From Heterobasidion occidentale (taxonomy: Eukaryota > Basidiomycota > Agaricomycetes > Russulales > Bondarzewiaceae): DNA of 64,000 bases. Each line of letters starts with the position of its first letter. Positions within the stretch are counted from its first letter, which is position 1. The stretch spans positions 2,542,001 through 2,606,000 of the forward strand of contig JBCAQO010000007.1 of NCBI GenBank assembly GCA_039111635.1, written 5' to 3'. The notes beneath the pieces were generated by a model. The model did not search any database. It was not told the DNA's origin and saw nothing but the letters and a program-made list of their open reading frames with translations. Shown here piece by piece: positions 23,790 through 34,807 of this stretch. The position numbers were made by a program, and so were the translations under genes.

Positions 23790-24894
23790 CTCTTGTCCTT
23801 GGATCTCTCTACACTGCCGCTACCATCGGACTCTCTTCAGCTGTATAAAAGACACCACACATTGAGCAGAGACATTCCTCAGCTCACTAGCTATATCTGA
23901 ATGTCCTTTGCTCTGGTACACTTCCTCCTCGATTACTCTACCTGCTTCATTCTCAACAAATTTGCTACTATAACTTCCGTCGCTGCCTCCACTCTTAATT
24001 CCATTGCCAACGCCCCCAACTTGTTCCCCCTCCACACTGTCATACCCATCTCTCCTACCCCGATGCTCATTGAGGACTACTTGGACTCAGACTCCAATGA
24101 CAATGATGGCATCCCCGCAGAAGGTGTCCACTTTGCCAACCCGCTGCGAGAGTTTGTGATTCCCCGTTTCCCCAATCAAATAGAGAACCCCCACCTTGCC
24201 AACCTCTGTCTGATATTTTCCATTAATCACGAAAACCCCTACTCTCGGACCCGAGTCTTTCCCTCTCCGTTGCATGACCTTTGACTCTACCAGGACCTGG
24301 AGTCAAACGACAGCATTTACCATATTACCATTGCCAAGGACGAAGCCCCCATCATCCTCAACCAATCAGGTCTGGGGAACACCCATACATTTTTGTTTTA
24401 TTTGCAACAGATAGTCCTGGCACAGTGCTATCAAGTCTTTAAGAGACCGCTCAACCACCATCAAGCAACACTCCTCAAGAACCTAATAGTCACATCATAC
24501 AGGTCCAAAGGAATCATCAATCTCCTGGCCCTCCGTAACAATATCATCAACTTTCAACTCGGCAGGATCTACAGTAGCGGTTATGTCCTCCTCTAACAGC
24601 ACACCATACAGGCCTGGCTCGACACACTGGCGAGGATCAAGTACAAGGAGAATACAGTTTGCTGGTTCCGCTGCATGGAGTACAATGGCTCCCGACTGGA
24701 AGGGGCTCCTGCCAACATACCTATTTCCTCTAAACAGCCGTGAAGTCTACCCAATTGCACAGTATTGGGCCTACGGACATAACCCAGAGGATTACGTTAG
24801 GCCATGGGTCATGTCCAAGCCAAAGACACTGGAGCAGGGCTTCCATCAGATCAAAGTTCTGGAAGGCACAGACATTGATTTCCCCACAATTAAG
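23790..24894 (+). pseudogene. Relic of the retrotransposon accessory gene (homologue of 45096-46769)
   Basis: A diverged, broken copy of the extra gene of gypsy element E1, including its 5' flank: TATAAAA at 23844-23850 and the start ATG at 23901, a TATA-to-ATG spacing equal to E1 within 1 bp. Shared blocks in order: EFVIPRFP, DEAPIILNQ, FLFYLQQ, AQCYQVF, VTSYR, YKENT, RPWVM, GFHQ. Damage: an in-frame TGA at 24282-24284, a TAA at 24594-24596, a frame change before about 24760, and truncation by the LTR at 24895, so the proline-rich part and CCHC knuckle are lost. The left end is cut by the C3 LTR. Protein-level blocks are kept although DNA differs widely, suggesting the ancestor was under protein selection. 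Confidence 0.9.
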
Positions 24895-25404
24895 TGTTCA
24901 GCGCAGTGACAACGAAGCGACTGGCACAGAGAGAGTGCCAAAAAGAAGCTCTATAACGACAGGACTGTGGTCCAGAGGGTAAGAGTCTTGAGTAGATACA
25001 ACAAACAGAAGGGAGCGCACCTGTGGTCCAGAGGGTAAGAGTCTGAAGAAAGAATCGCCCTCGGACCACGGGTATTTAAGCTACAGAGAACAATAAGAAA
25101 CGAAAAAGGAAGGTATGACATCAACGGGTCATTACAGGTGGTCCACCTTACAAAGCGGTCAAAAGCTCCACCTGGAGGTCGGTCCGGAGTGTCAATGACA
25201 TCACACAGGACCGCCTCAGCCGGCTAACCCGGTGAAACAACTGAGACAAAGTGAGACAGTCCAAAAGGAGAAAGAAAGCAATATACCCGCTCTGGGAGTG
25301 GCTCTAGGGCCGCTCCCAGCTGCAGAGGCGAGTAATCAATGAGTCCCAAAGGTGGCACGCATGTGGCACCCATGCCACATCAACCAGAATGGCCACAAAC
25401 AACA
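24895..25404 (-). repeat. Copia LTR (-), 3' LTR of a nearly deleted element
   Basis: 510 bp in minus orientation. Its inner side keeps only 47 bp of element interior (25405-25451) containing the polypurine tract that normally precedes the 3' LTR, so it is a 3' LTR whose element was otherwise deleted. Confidence 0.88.
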
Positions 25405-25451
25405 CACCCTCCTGATTCCACGCCTCTAGAGCGTCCAAAACACCCTCCTAA

Positions 25452-25961
25452 TGTTGTTTGTGGCCGTTCTGGTTGATGTGGCATGGGTGCCACATGCGTG
25501 CCACCTTTGGGACTCATTGATTACTCGCCTCTGCAGCTGGGAGCGGCCCTAGAGCCACTCCCAGAGCGGGTATATTGCTTTCTTTCTCCTTTTGGACTGT
25601 CTCACTTTGTCTCAGTTGTTTCACCGGGTTAGCCGGCTGAGGCGGTCCTGTGTGATGTCATTGACACTCCGGACCGACCTCCAGGTGGAGCTTTTGACCG
25701 CTTTGTAAGGTGGACCACCTGTAATGACCCGTTGATGTCATACCTTCCTTTTTCGTTTCTTATTGTTCTCTGTAGCTTAAATACCCGTGGTCCGAGGGCG
25801 ATTCTTTCTTCAGACTCTTACCCTCTGGACCACAGGTGCGCTCCCTTCTGTTCTTTGTATCTACTTCAGACTCTTACCCTCTGGACCACAGTCCTGTCGT
25901 TATAGAGCTTCTTTTTGGCACTCTCTCTGTGCCAGTCGCTACATTCTCACTGCGATCAACA
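25452..25961 (+). repeat. Copia LTR (+)
   Basis: 510 bp in + orientation, 47 bp from its inverted partner at 24895-25404. The right edge (CAACA at 25961) abuts the truncated RNase H end of element C2. Flanking pentamers CCTAA and AATCG do not match, so it arrived by rearrangement, not as a clean solo insertion. Confidence 0.88.
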
Positions 25962-28900
25962 AATCGACGGCTCAGACAGGGAGTAGCCAAGTTCAGTGAG
26001 CAAATTCCGCATCCAGACGATCTCCCGGCCCGCATCAACGGCAGCAATAAATTCCGCCTCTGTGGTCGACAGTGCAACGAGTCCCTGAAGCTTGGAGCTC
26101 CAGCTGATCGCTCCAGAGCCAATGCGCAGCACATATCCACTGGTGGACCGTCCATTGCCTGGGTTGCCTGCATGATCAGCATCACAGAAAGAGGTGAAGA
26201 GCTCCTTGGAGTCAGTGGGGCCATAGACCAGTCGATAATCCAGGGTGCCTCTCAGGTAGCGAAACAAATGCTTCACAGACTTCCAGTGCCCAATCCCAGG
26301 ATTCGAGTTGAAACGGCATAGGACAGAGACCGTGTGGGCGATGTCAGGACGAGTGGCGAGTGCAAGGAACAGCAGGGAACCAACAGCAGAGATATAGGGA
26401 ACCTTCTTCATGTACTCCTTGTCCTCAGTCGATACAGGGGCCATGGAGACGGAGAGATTGGTGCCAGGGACCATGGGGGTCTTCACAGGGGTCGAGTCGG
26501 CCTGTCCGTAACGCTCCAGCATGTCTAGGATGTACTGGCGCTGGGAGAGCATCAGGCGACGATTCGCGCGATCCCTGGCAATCTCTATCCCAAGAAGAGC
26601 GGTGGTGGGTCCCAAATCGCGAAGCTTGAACGACCTAGAGAGCTCAACAACAAGATCATCGAGCAGGGACAGGGAATTCGATGCAAAAGTGCAGTCATCC
26701 ACAAAGACTGGCAGAATGACCTTGACCTGATCCTTGGCATAGACATAGATGCTGTTGTCAGAGTAGATCGCCTTGAATCCCATGCGCTCCAGTACCGCCT
26801 TGAGCTTCTTGTACCATAGCCGACTCGCCTGCTTCAGCCCATACAAGCCCTTCATCAAGCGACACACCATCTCAGGTCCTCCCTGCTCAAATCCCTCAGG
26901 CTGCTCCATATACACCACAGTGTCCAGATCGCCATTGATAAACGCATGGGAGATGTCCACAGAGCGCAGGTGAAAGTCCTCAAGGGCAGAGAGAGCAAGG
27001 ATCGCACGAATGGCTGCAAACTTGGCTGTGGGGGCGAATGTCTCGAAGTAATCAAACCCAGGACGCTGACTGAAGCCCTTGGCGACGAGACGAGCCTTGT
27101 AGCGTTCGACAGAGCCATCCGTGTTGTGCTTCACCTTGAAAACCCAACGAGAACCGATCGCCTTGCAGCCCTCAGGGAGTGGAACAATGTCCCAGGTGCG
27201 ATTCCGAGCATGTGCCTCCATCTCTTCCTCTGCCGCCTTCTGCCACTCATCTCCATCAGGGCGCTTCATTGCCTGACGATACGTCGAGGGCTCAGCCTTT
27301 TCTGTACCAGAGGTGAACAGGGCACGCTCGACTTCAGCCAGAAATGCGTCCTCAACAATGGGTTCCATCTCTGCATCTCCAGAAGCATCAGGGGCGTCCT
27401 CAGCGGAGTCTGAATGAGCATCATCGTCTGCAGGCAGCGTCCTAAGCTTCCACCATTCACCAGGAGCGCGACGAGTGCGAGTGGAGCGTCGAGTAACAGA
27501 TGGACCTGGTTCAGGGGTGGCAGAGCGATTCCTAGAGCGAGTTCTAAGAGCAGGAGGTGGTGCTGGAATGACAGGAGGGGGAGCATCAGGAGGGACAACA
27601 ACAGGAGCAAGAGGTGGAGGAGGTGCTGGGTCTGCCACAGGATGATCCTGATCAATGGGAGCGTCTTCCAGGTGACCAGCAGGAGGAGGAGGATCCACTT
27701 CCCCCCCCAGAATCGGCACCGGATCAACATCTGCATCCCAAAGACTGAACAGAGACGAAGGAGGAGGGGTGGCAGACTGGGTGTTAGCATCAAAGTGGCG
27801 AGTCCCAGGAAAGAATCGCTCATCAAAGTCTGCCCTTTCCGAAATAATGACCTTCCGAGTCTCAGGATTGTAGAACTTCCACGCCTTGTAGCCGTCAGGG
27901 TACCCAATAAACACGCACTTCTCCATATGCGATCCAAATCCATCCCTTTTGTCCCTCTGCACATGCACATAAGCCAAGCAGCCCCAGACCCGCAAGTGCG
28001 AAACATCTGGTTTCTTTCCATGGACCATCTCAAATGGCGTCTTGCCCTTCAGGGTAGATGTCCAGAGTCGATTCCAGACGTGCACATAAGCGGCAAGAGC
28101 CTCGCCCCAGAAAACAAGTGGCAAACGCGATTCAGAGAGCATAGCGGTGAGGGCCTCCATGATGGTGCGATTGGCACGCTCTGCCACGCCGTTCTGCTGT
28201 GGCCGATTGCGCGCCGTGTGCCTCCTAGCGATCCCATGCTCCAAACAAAACGAGTCCCAGGCATTGGACATGTACTCTCCTCCCTTGTCATCCTGCAAAC
28301 CCAAAATGCGCTGTCCAGTCAGATTCTCCACATAGGCCTTGTAGCGCTTGAAAGCCTCAAACGCGTCGCTCTTCAAGACCACCTTGAGCTTGGTGAACTC
28401 ATCAATGAAGGTGATCCAGTAGCGCATTCCAGAGTGAGTGGCAACAGGGAGAGGACCATGGAGATCAGAATGGACGAGTTCAAGCGGTTTGGAGGTGACA
28501 GAGCCAGTGGAGGGGAAGGGGTGAGCACGCATCTTGCCAGAGAGACAGGGCTCGCACACAGGGTCAGGGTGCACATCCAAATCGAGCTGCAGACCAGTAA
28601 CGAGACGTTCCTTCACCATCTTCTGCACCCCAGCATGGTGGTGGTGGCAGAGACGACGATGCCACAGGGACAAATCGAGAGGGAGAGTAGAAGCGGCACC
28701 AGCAGACTGCAAAACAACGGTGGAGGTGGTCCCTTGGAGATAAGCATTGTTGGAACCATCAGGAACGACCGCCATGAACCACACTGCACCGTCCCGGGAG
28801 AAATGCATCGAAGATCCTTCTATTAGCACTGAAAAGCGCTTGTGCTGAGTCAAATACAGCACAGACAGGAGATTACAGCCAAGATCAGGGACATGCAGGA

Positions 28901-29489
28901 CGTTTGAGAACTCCACAGACTGTGCCCTCTTGCCTCCAACGACCGGATTGAACACCACAGTCCCAACACCAGCAGAGTAGATGACAGACGAGTCTGCAAG
29001 ACGAATGGGGACGACGAAGGGACGATAGTTGCGAAGCCAGTGGCGATGGGGTGTCATATGAGAGGTCGCACCTGTGTCCGCGTTCCAATCAAGGTCAGTG
29101 ACGAGTGAGGGGGCCATGGACGAAGGGGATGGAGCAGGGGAACGAAAACTTGCATTGCCTGCAAACTGCATCGAACCAGAGGCTTCAGGGGCCTGAACCG
29201 AGTGGGCCTGCTGTGGCTTGGACTTCTTCAGCTCCTCATTGATCCTCTTGAAGCACCTGTCATCAGTGTGGCCAGTGGCACCGCAGAAATCGCACTTGTA
29301 CTGCTTCCTAGGTGGCCTGGAACGTCTGTAGGAGGTGGAGGAAGAGGAGGGGGATGAAGGAAAGGATGCCACAAGGGCCTGTGCAGAGTCTGTGGCATCA
29401 GAACGACGCGCACGGTTCAAATCCTCGCGCCTGAACACGTCCTCGAGACAAGATGTCCATGAGACTGAGGGAGGAGCGGAAGGTGTCAA
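25956..29489 (-). pseudogene. C2 copia polyprotein (CCHC, protease, integrase, RT, RNase H), long open frame
   Basis: An uninterrupted 1,177-codon frame. In order: end of Gag with CCHC knuckle CDFCGATGHTDDRC (about 29305), protease DTGATSH, integrase HHCC finger and D-D-E (VHSDLHGPLP, DDKGGEY, then E in PQQNGVAERANRTIMEAL), an acidic/proline-rich linker with strong Pro runs, reverse transcriptase (GSRWVFKVKHNTDGSVERYK, FVDD active site in LPVFVDDCTFAS) and RNase H (SFCDADHAGN, STTEAEFIAAVDAGREI). It ends early at LSEPSIC where the LTR joins. Relative to C1 it has an 11-bp deletion near 29449 that takes gag out of frame, and it lacks the RLVYV-type residues around 28378. It is coding-quality but not autonomous. 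Confidence 0.9.
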
Positions 29490-30080
29490 ACTCGGATGGG
29501 AGAGACCACAAGAGCGCCATGCAGGTGAGCTCCTCGTCCTGCTTCTTGAGATTGAAGCCAGAGTTGCGGAGGTTCCTCAGGACACGCATGGACTCGTCCA
29601 CACGATGAATGAGGGACTGGAGGGACTCATTGTTGCGCTTCTTGATCGAAAAGAGGTCCTCCATCGCCTTCTTGTTGAACAGCTCCTCCAATGTGGTCCA
29701 AATAGCGATAGGGTCGTCCTCAATGCCATCCAAAACGCCTCTGAACTGCTCCTCAACCGAAAGTAAGAGCGCACCAGCAGCCTTCTGAGCGTTCCTCTTC
29801 CACTCTGCCACCTCCTTTGCCTCAGCAGGCTTCTCCTTCGAGCCAACAGGGGCTGTCTCATCACCAGAGACCAAAAGCCACAGGCCTTTGAGACGAAGCC
29901 AGGCCTTGATCTCCTTGGACCAGGAAGGGTAGTTGCGATTATTGAGAGGGGAGACGGAAGGGAGAGCAAATGAGGTGTGGCACAAGTGGCACGAGCAGGG
30001 AAAGGTGTTGGAAGCGATGTGGGACGATAGGAAGGGCAGGGAAAGCAATGGGGAAGATGTGGCAGCAATGGGGTGTGGCC
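29440..30080 (-). pseudogene. C2 gag 5' part, start codon lost
   Basis: Gag frame containing NNRNYPSWSKEIKAWLRLKG and RVDESMRVLRNLRNSGF. Where C1 has the start ATG at 22347, C2 carries a short deletion of about 10 bp (near 29973) removing it. The open frame continues upstream through the PBS into the LTR with no ATG. An 11-bp deletion at its 3' end moves the rest of the polyprotein to another frame. Confidence 0.75.
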
Positions 30081-30153
30081 AGAAAGGAGTGGCACAGCAG
30101 ATGGGAGACCAGAAAGTGTCGATAAAACAGTGTAGAGCAAAGTCGCTAGAGCG

Positions 30154-30167
30154 CAGGGCCCATAACC
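30154..30167 (-). other. Primer binding site of C2
   Basis: The minus strand reads GGTTATGGGCCCTG next to the LTR edge, complementary to the anticodon arm of initiator tRNA-Met, as in Drosophila copia. It matches the C1 site. Confidence 0.72.
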
Positions 30168-30467
30168 TGTTGAGCGCAGTGAGAATGAAGCGACTGGCAC
30201 AGAGAGAGTGCCAAAAAGAAGCTCTATAACGACAGGACTGTGGTCCAGAAGGTAAGAGTCTAAAGTAGATACAAAGAACAGAAGGGAGTGCACCTGTGGT
30301 CCAGAGGGTAAGAGTCTGAAGAAAGAATCGCCCTCGGACCACAGGTATTTAAGCTACAGAGAACAATAAGAAACGAAATAGGAAGGTATGACATCAGGTG
30401 GTCCACCTTACAAAGCGGTCAAAAGCTCCACCTGGAGGTCGGTCCGGAGTGTCAATGACATCACACA
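30168..30467 (-). repeat. Partial copia LTR of C2 (outer part lost)
   Basis: Starts TGTTGAGCGCAGTGAG as the other minus copies do, but identity stops at 30467 within the block that in full copies reads GACATCACACAGGACC. The outer half of the LTR is gone. Confidence 0.88.
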
Positions 30468-31680
30468 TTCTTCATTTCCAGAGGAAGGTCGACCTCCCAC
30501 TCCAAGGCACTTGGCACCCAGCGGTCCCATTGATCACCGTCCCTTAGGGCGAGGGTGTCGAAGACGTTGCGGTGGTTTCTTAGCACAAAGATGCCATACG
30601 GCGCCTTGACGGTGAACACCTGCGCACGGTCATCTGACTAGATCTGCAGGTTAGCATTCGTGTGATCATGAACAATCGGGCGCTCACCAGTGGCCATATG
30701 ACCAACCTGACCCGTCTCTCTCGCTCATCTGTTGGCATAATCAAGCTGACCTGCCTCACAGTGTGCTGTGCTGACTGCCTGGTCTGTGCGTGTTTTGAGA
30801 ACTTGAAGCGACGGAAGCGGGAGGGGCATCGCAATTTACGTCAAGATCAGGATAGTTTGCATGATGGGTTGGTTGCGCACTCTCATGAGCGCGTGCAGGA
30901 ACCTCTCTAGTATGAACACTGAGGTTTGAAGGTGCGGGCTGATAGCCAAAGGTTTGTCAGTGCACCGTTGCATCCCCCGTACGGTAGGGTACTCACATTT
31001 TGTGTGATAGAGCGACTGAGGGGCGCGGCAGGCGGCTCGCGATGGGGCGTGGGAGTGCCACTTTGGCGGGGGCTATATTGGGATGATGCGTTGGCCAAGG
31101 TCTGAGTGGACCGAGGGTTAGCACTGGATTGCACATCAGCGGAGACACGGTGCTCACAGTGAGTTGTTGTTCTGTAGCGAGGCATTGGTTATTGGCCCGT
31201 ATCGCTTCGATCCGAGCTCGCAGTTGAGGAGACGGGGGGATCTGCTCAGGGTACCAAAAGTTTGGACAATTCTTGCACTGGACATATGATGAGTTAATAA
31301 GTTGGCCAAGAGGCCTCAGGACTCACGATGGCAGCCCACTCGCCCACGTGCTTAGTTTTGTACATAAGCTAAAGGACAACGCCCCCGCTTTTGCACCATT
31401 TACATTGCCTGGGGGCCTCCGGTTGACAAACCTTCCAATTCTGGCTACAAGCCACTCGGAGGCGTTCCAAATAGATGGACCAGTTTGACCCTAGTGTTGA
31501 AGGAAAAGAGGACGTAGAAGCGATGGCTGGGGCGTTGGGGCAGCTGGGGTTCATGGTTGTAGGTGGTGAAGAAGTGTTTGCGGGCTAGAAATGGATTGAG
31601 GATGTCGGTATGCACTCGTGGCCCTGAGAAAGCGAGGTTGTCTAATGAGAAAATGGATCTAGACAATTGAGGCATGTGGG
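30468..31680 (-). pseudogene. Hypothetical multi-exon host gene, 3' end cut by copia junction
   Basis: Protein-like minus-strand segments without a family I recognise: a possible N-terminus at 31675 (MPQLSRSIFSLDNLAFSGPR), NFWYPEQIPPSPQLRARIEA (about 31265), and AQVFTVKAPYGIFVLRNHRN near 30620-30560 followed by WEVDLPLEM, which runs straight into the truncated LTR at 30467. Intron-like interruptions separate them. Order and direction suggest one gene whose C-terminal end was removed when C2 arrived or recombined. Confidence 0.4.
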
Positions 31681-31929
31681 CATAGGCATCGTGGTGAGCA
31701 CGCGTGGGGATGGATCAATGTGATTACTGATATGGAGAGGCGGAAGACTGATGTCGTGGGAATGAGAGATAGAGCTGCAATGGAAGGCTTTTCCGGGAGT
31801 CTGTGACTGGGACGGCATAAAAAACGGTTATGAATCTAAGGGAACTGCCATACTGTGGACAGAGAGAGGGGAGGGAGAGGGAAAAAAGAGGGTCGGAGAG
31901 AGGTACAACAAGCGAGGTGTCAGATGGAT

Positions 31930-32990
31930 GTAACCTAAACTAAGGTGAGAGTTGGCGGTAGGTTACAAGGCCACGATCGCGATCGCAATGGCAAGGTTGG
32001 GTGAGAGTTGGAGGTTAACTACCAGGTTGTGGTCACGATCACAATTCTAACCTGAAAAGCTAGAAGGTTCAGGTTAGGGCAGGGGTATGGCAGGGTAAAA
32101 AAGGTGGAGAAGCCAGCCATGCTGATATGCAACTGACATGACAAGCCTGTCCGCAGCTGGTGAGGCTTGTCGTGCATGGCCAGGACCTAATACGTGGCTA
32201 ACATTCTAACCTGAAAAGATAGAAGGTTCAGAGTGTTGAGCGCAGTGAGAATGAAGCGACTGGCACAGAGAGAGTGCCAAAAAGAAGCTCTATAACGACA
32301 GGACTGTGGTCCAGAGGGTAAGAGTCTGAAGTAGATACAAAGAACAGAAGGGAGCGCACTTGTGGTCCAGAGGGTAAGAGTCTGAAGAAAGAATCGCCCT
32401 CGGACCACGGGTATTTAAGCTACAGAGAACAATAAGAAACGAAATAGGAAGGTATGACATCAGGTGGTCCACCTTACAAAGCGGTCAAAAGCTCCACCTG
32501 GAGGTCGGTCCGGAGTGTCAATGACATCACACAGGACCGCCTCAGCCGGCTAACCCGGTGAAACAACTGAAACAAAGTGAGACAAGGTGAAAACAAAGTG
32601 AGACAGTCTAAAAGGAGAAAGAAAGCAATATACCCGCTCTGGGAGTGGCTCTAGGGCTGCTCCCAGCTGCAGAGGCGAGTAATCAATGAGTCCCATAGGT
32701 GGCACGCATGTGGCACCCATGCCACATCAACCAGAACGGCCACAAACAACACAGAGTAGAGCAGGGGTATGGCCGGGTCATAGAGGCCGTTAAGAGGTAG
32801 AAAAGCTAGCCATGCCAATACGCAGCTGACATGACGAGCCTGTTCAGCTGTGGACAGGCTCGTCGTGTCAGCCGTGTATCAGGTCCCAGCCATGCAATAC
32901 GCGGCTGACCTGACAAGCTGCGGACAGGCTCATCATGTCAGCCGCATATCAGCTCTTAGACTTGCTGATACGAGGCTGACATGGCAGTTG
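31930..32990. repeat. Diverged tandem repeats with hairpins, interrupted by a solo LTR
   Basis: A unit beginning TTCTAACCTGAAAAG is present at about 32044 and again at about 32204. The second unit is split by the solo LTR and resumes at 32752 (GCAGGGGTATGG is shared). Each unit contains imperfect inverted arms: CTGACATGACGAGCCTGT paired with ACAGGCTCGTCGTGTCAG around 32829-32874, a second related hairpin near 32910-32945, and an older one near 32136-32175. Before them, 31940-32040 has two tandem copies of a block starting GTGAGAGTTGG. No coding capacity. Confidence 0.65.
32234..32751 (-). repeat. Solo copia LTR (-) with CAGAG target duplication
   Basis: 518 bp, TGTTG...CAACA, flanked on both sides by CAGAG (32229-32233 and 32752-32756). 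A clean solo LTR left by recombination between the two LTRs of a formerly complete element. Confidence 0.95.
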
Positions 32991-34807
32991 CGGCCACTCA
33001 TCCTCCTTCCACTCCTACCTTCTTGTCCTCATCCATGACTAACCTTTGCTCGCACTGACACCCATGCATAGGGCCGTCTCTTTCCTCGGCGCTATCCGTG
33101 TTCTTAGCAGCTGCGGCGTCCTGCTCCACCAACGCCCACACGCCCACTCTGCCGGATAAGGCTGACGGAAACAATAATGATGCAAATATCTACAACAACA
33201 AAGAGAAAGACGAGTATGAAGATTGGCCAAGGTGGAAACGAGCACAGAAGAGGTTGGGAATGGTTGACATCAACGAGAGGTACATTGTCACCGACCTTAG
33301 TTTCTCTCTTGTACACGCACACCTCCCGCCTTCATCTCGCCCCTCCCTCAACGTTACAGCCATGAACAATAGGCTCGTCGTTGTTCTTTGCTTGTAACCC
33401 ACTGCGACAGTATACAAACTTTGCAGCATGCGGTCCGACTCCGTGCAGCGTTCATCCCTAGGCTTTTGAGATCCCTGCAACACAGCGCCCTCAACAAGCT
33501 CAAACATCAAAGGCTGAAGGGCGAAGCGGCACTATCGAGGCCTCCGCGCGTGCGCACTACATGCAAAGGATTGCAGGCGTTTGAGTGTCAACAAGGAGGA
33601 TGAGACCCAGCTGGCGGCAAAGGACGAGGAAGGAATGCGGAGAGAGAGGCTGAGAAGAGAGTGGACAGGGACAACAAGGGCATCTACGAGAGATGTAGGT
33701 ATGTTGTTGCCTCTCATTCCAGTCCTTCCCCCAGACATGAACAAGTAGGTCTTGTATTCGACCTGTCTGACCGCTGAAACTGCCAGCCCAACGCCACACC
33801 ACGGCCGTCTGTGGGCTCTCCCTGTGATCCACTCCTGACCTCGATGCACTCAATAGCACACTCACTTGTCCGTGTGGTCCAGGTCCCCTGTGCACAGTGT
33901 CTGCATTGGCTGAACTCCCAGTCGACACGGCCAGACTCCCTGCTTGACGGCATGGGCACTCACGTGCTCGAGTGCTCATCCCACTCAACTGTCGATCCCG
34001 CGTTCGCCCTTAATCCCTCAGGACCATGCACACACTTTTGCCTGGGACTGATAACTACCCACACTCGTCTCCTCGACACCACTGACGCCCGTCTAGTCAT
34101 CCTCTCAATCGCGTTGAGCTCTATGCTGTTGAGCGCTCAACTGGCAACTGGCCACGGATCTGGCTCAAGGACAAGGAACGGGTGGAGCGGAGAGCCAAGG
34201 TGAAAAGGAGGAGGACACGGGGAAGGAGGAGATCTAGGATGGACGCAAAGTTGTTGAGCAAGCTGGTATGTTGTGATCTCTCAGACCAGCCCCTGCCTCT
34301 CCAGACGCACGTACCCCCCGCCATTGGGTTGTCTATGTGCCATGGTTGGTGAGCCATTTACTGCCATGCCTGTTTGCCTGGTCAATGGGCTCCAAGAAGA
34401 TGCCAATGTTCTTGTGGACGAGCATACTGACAAGCATGTGGAGCCTAGATGTTGCCTTCCTCGCGCGACGCAGAACAGCTACCTAGTTTCAAGAGCTAGG
34501 CCCTGGTGACCTTTTCCGCACAGTGCAAGAGGACTGGTGGGTGGATGGAGACCTGTGGGCTTGTGACCAAGTCTATAACGTCCTCCATCTAAGCCAACCT
34601 GTGTAGGACGAGGCGTGGGGACTTTGACCAATAGCCTAACCATTTGCTGCAGGACCTGCGCAGCGCACCACCCACACAGCATCCAACAACACAGGCTGTG
34701 GCAGACAGGGTGGGCCATGGGCTTTAAGAGGATGACACGTTGGCTAACGTAAGAGGGCACAATAGTCGACGTCGGTATTAGCGGTACGCGGGGGTATTGG
34801 AACACAT
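32991..34807. other. Unassigned region between solo LTR and copia fragment C5
   Basis: Several + strand protein-like stretches, for example EKDEYEDWPRWKRAQKRLGM (about 33208-33267), DETQLAAKDEEGMRRERLRR (about 33600) and PGDLFRTVQEDWWVDGDLWA (about 34503-34562). They are separated by frame changes and stops. They may be decayed exons of a host or repeat-encoded gene. No domain is recognised. Confidence 0.35.

Larger units (their letters stand above)
25962..30467 (-). mobile_element. Ty1/copia element C2, both ends truncated
   Basis: The longest copia copy in the window, on the minus strand: partial 5' LTR (30168-30467), PBS, gag, protease, integrase, reverse transcriptase and most of RNase H. 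The last part of RNase H and the 3' LTR are missing (junction at 25961), and the outer part of the 5' LTR is missing (junction at 30467 with host sequence). Confidence 0.9.

Noticed and set aside
27266..28033. Leucine-rich 255-codon minus-strand ORF
   Set aside because: Out-of-frame shadow of the proline-rich linker of the C2 polyprotein.
27414..28826. 470-codon + strand ORF antisense to C2
   Set aside because: Antisense shadow of a highly biased coding region, no domain, and the C2 protein on the other strand is unmistakable.
31930..32990. CRISPR-like array
   Set aside because: Repeats are long, diverged and tandem with hairpins, not short identical repeats with unique spacers; the genome is eukaryotic.
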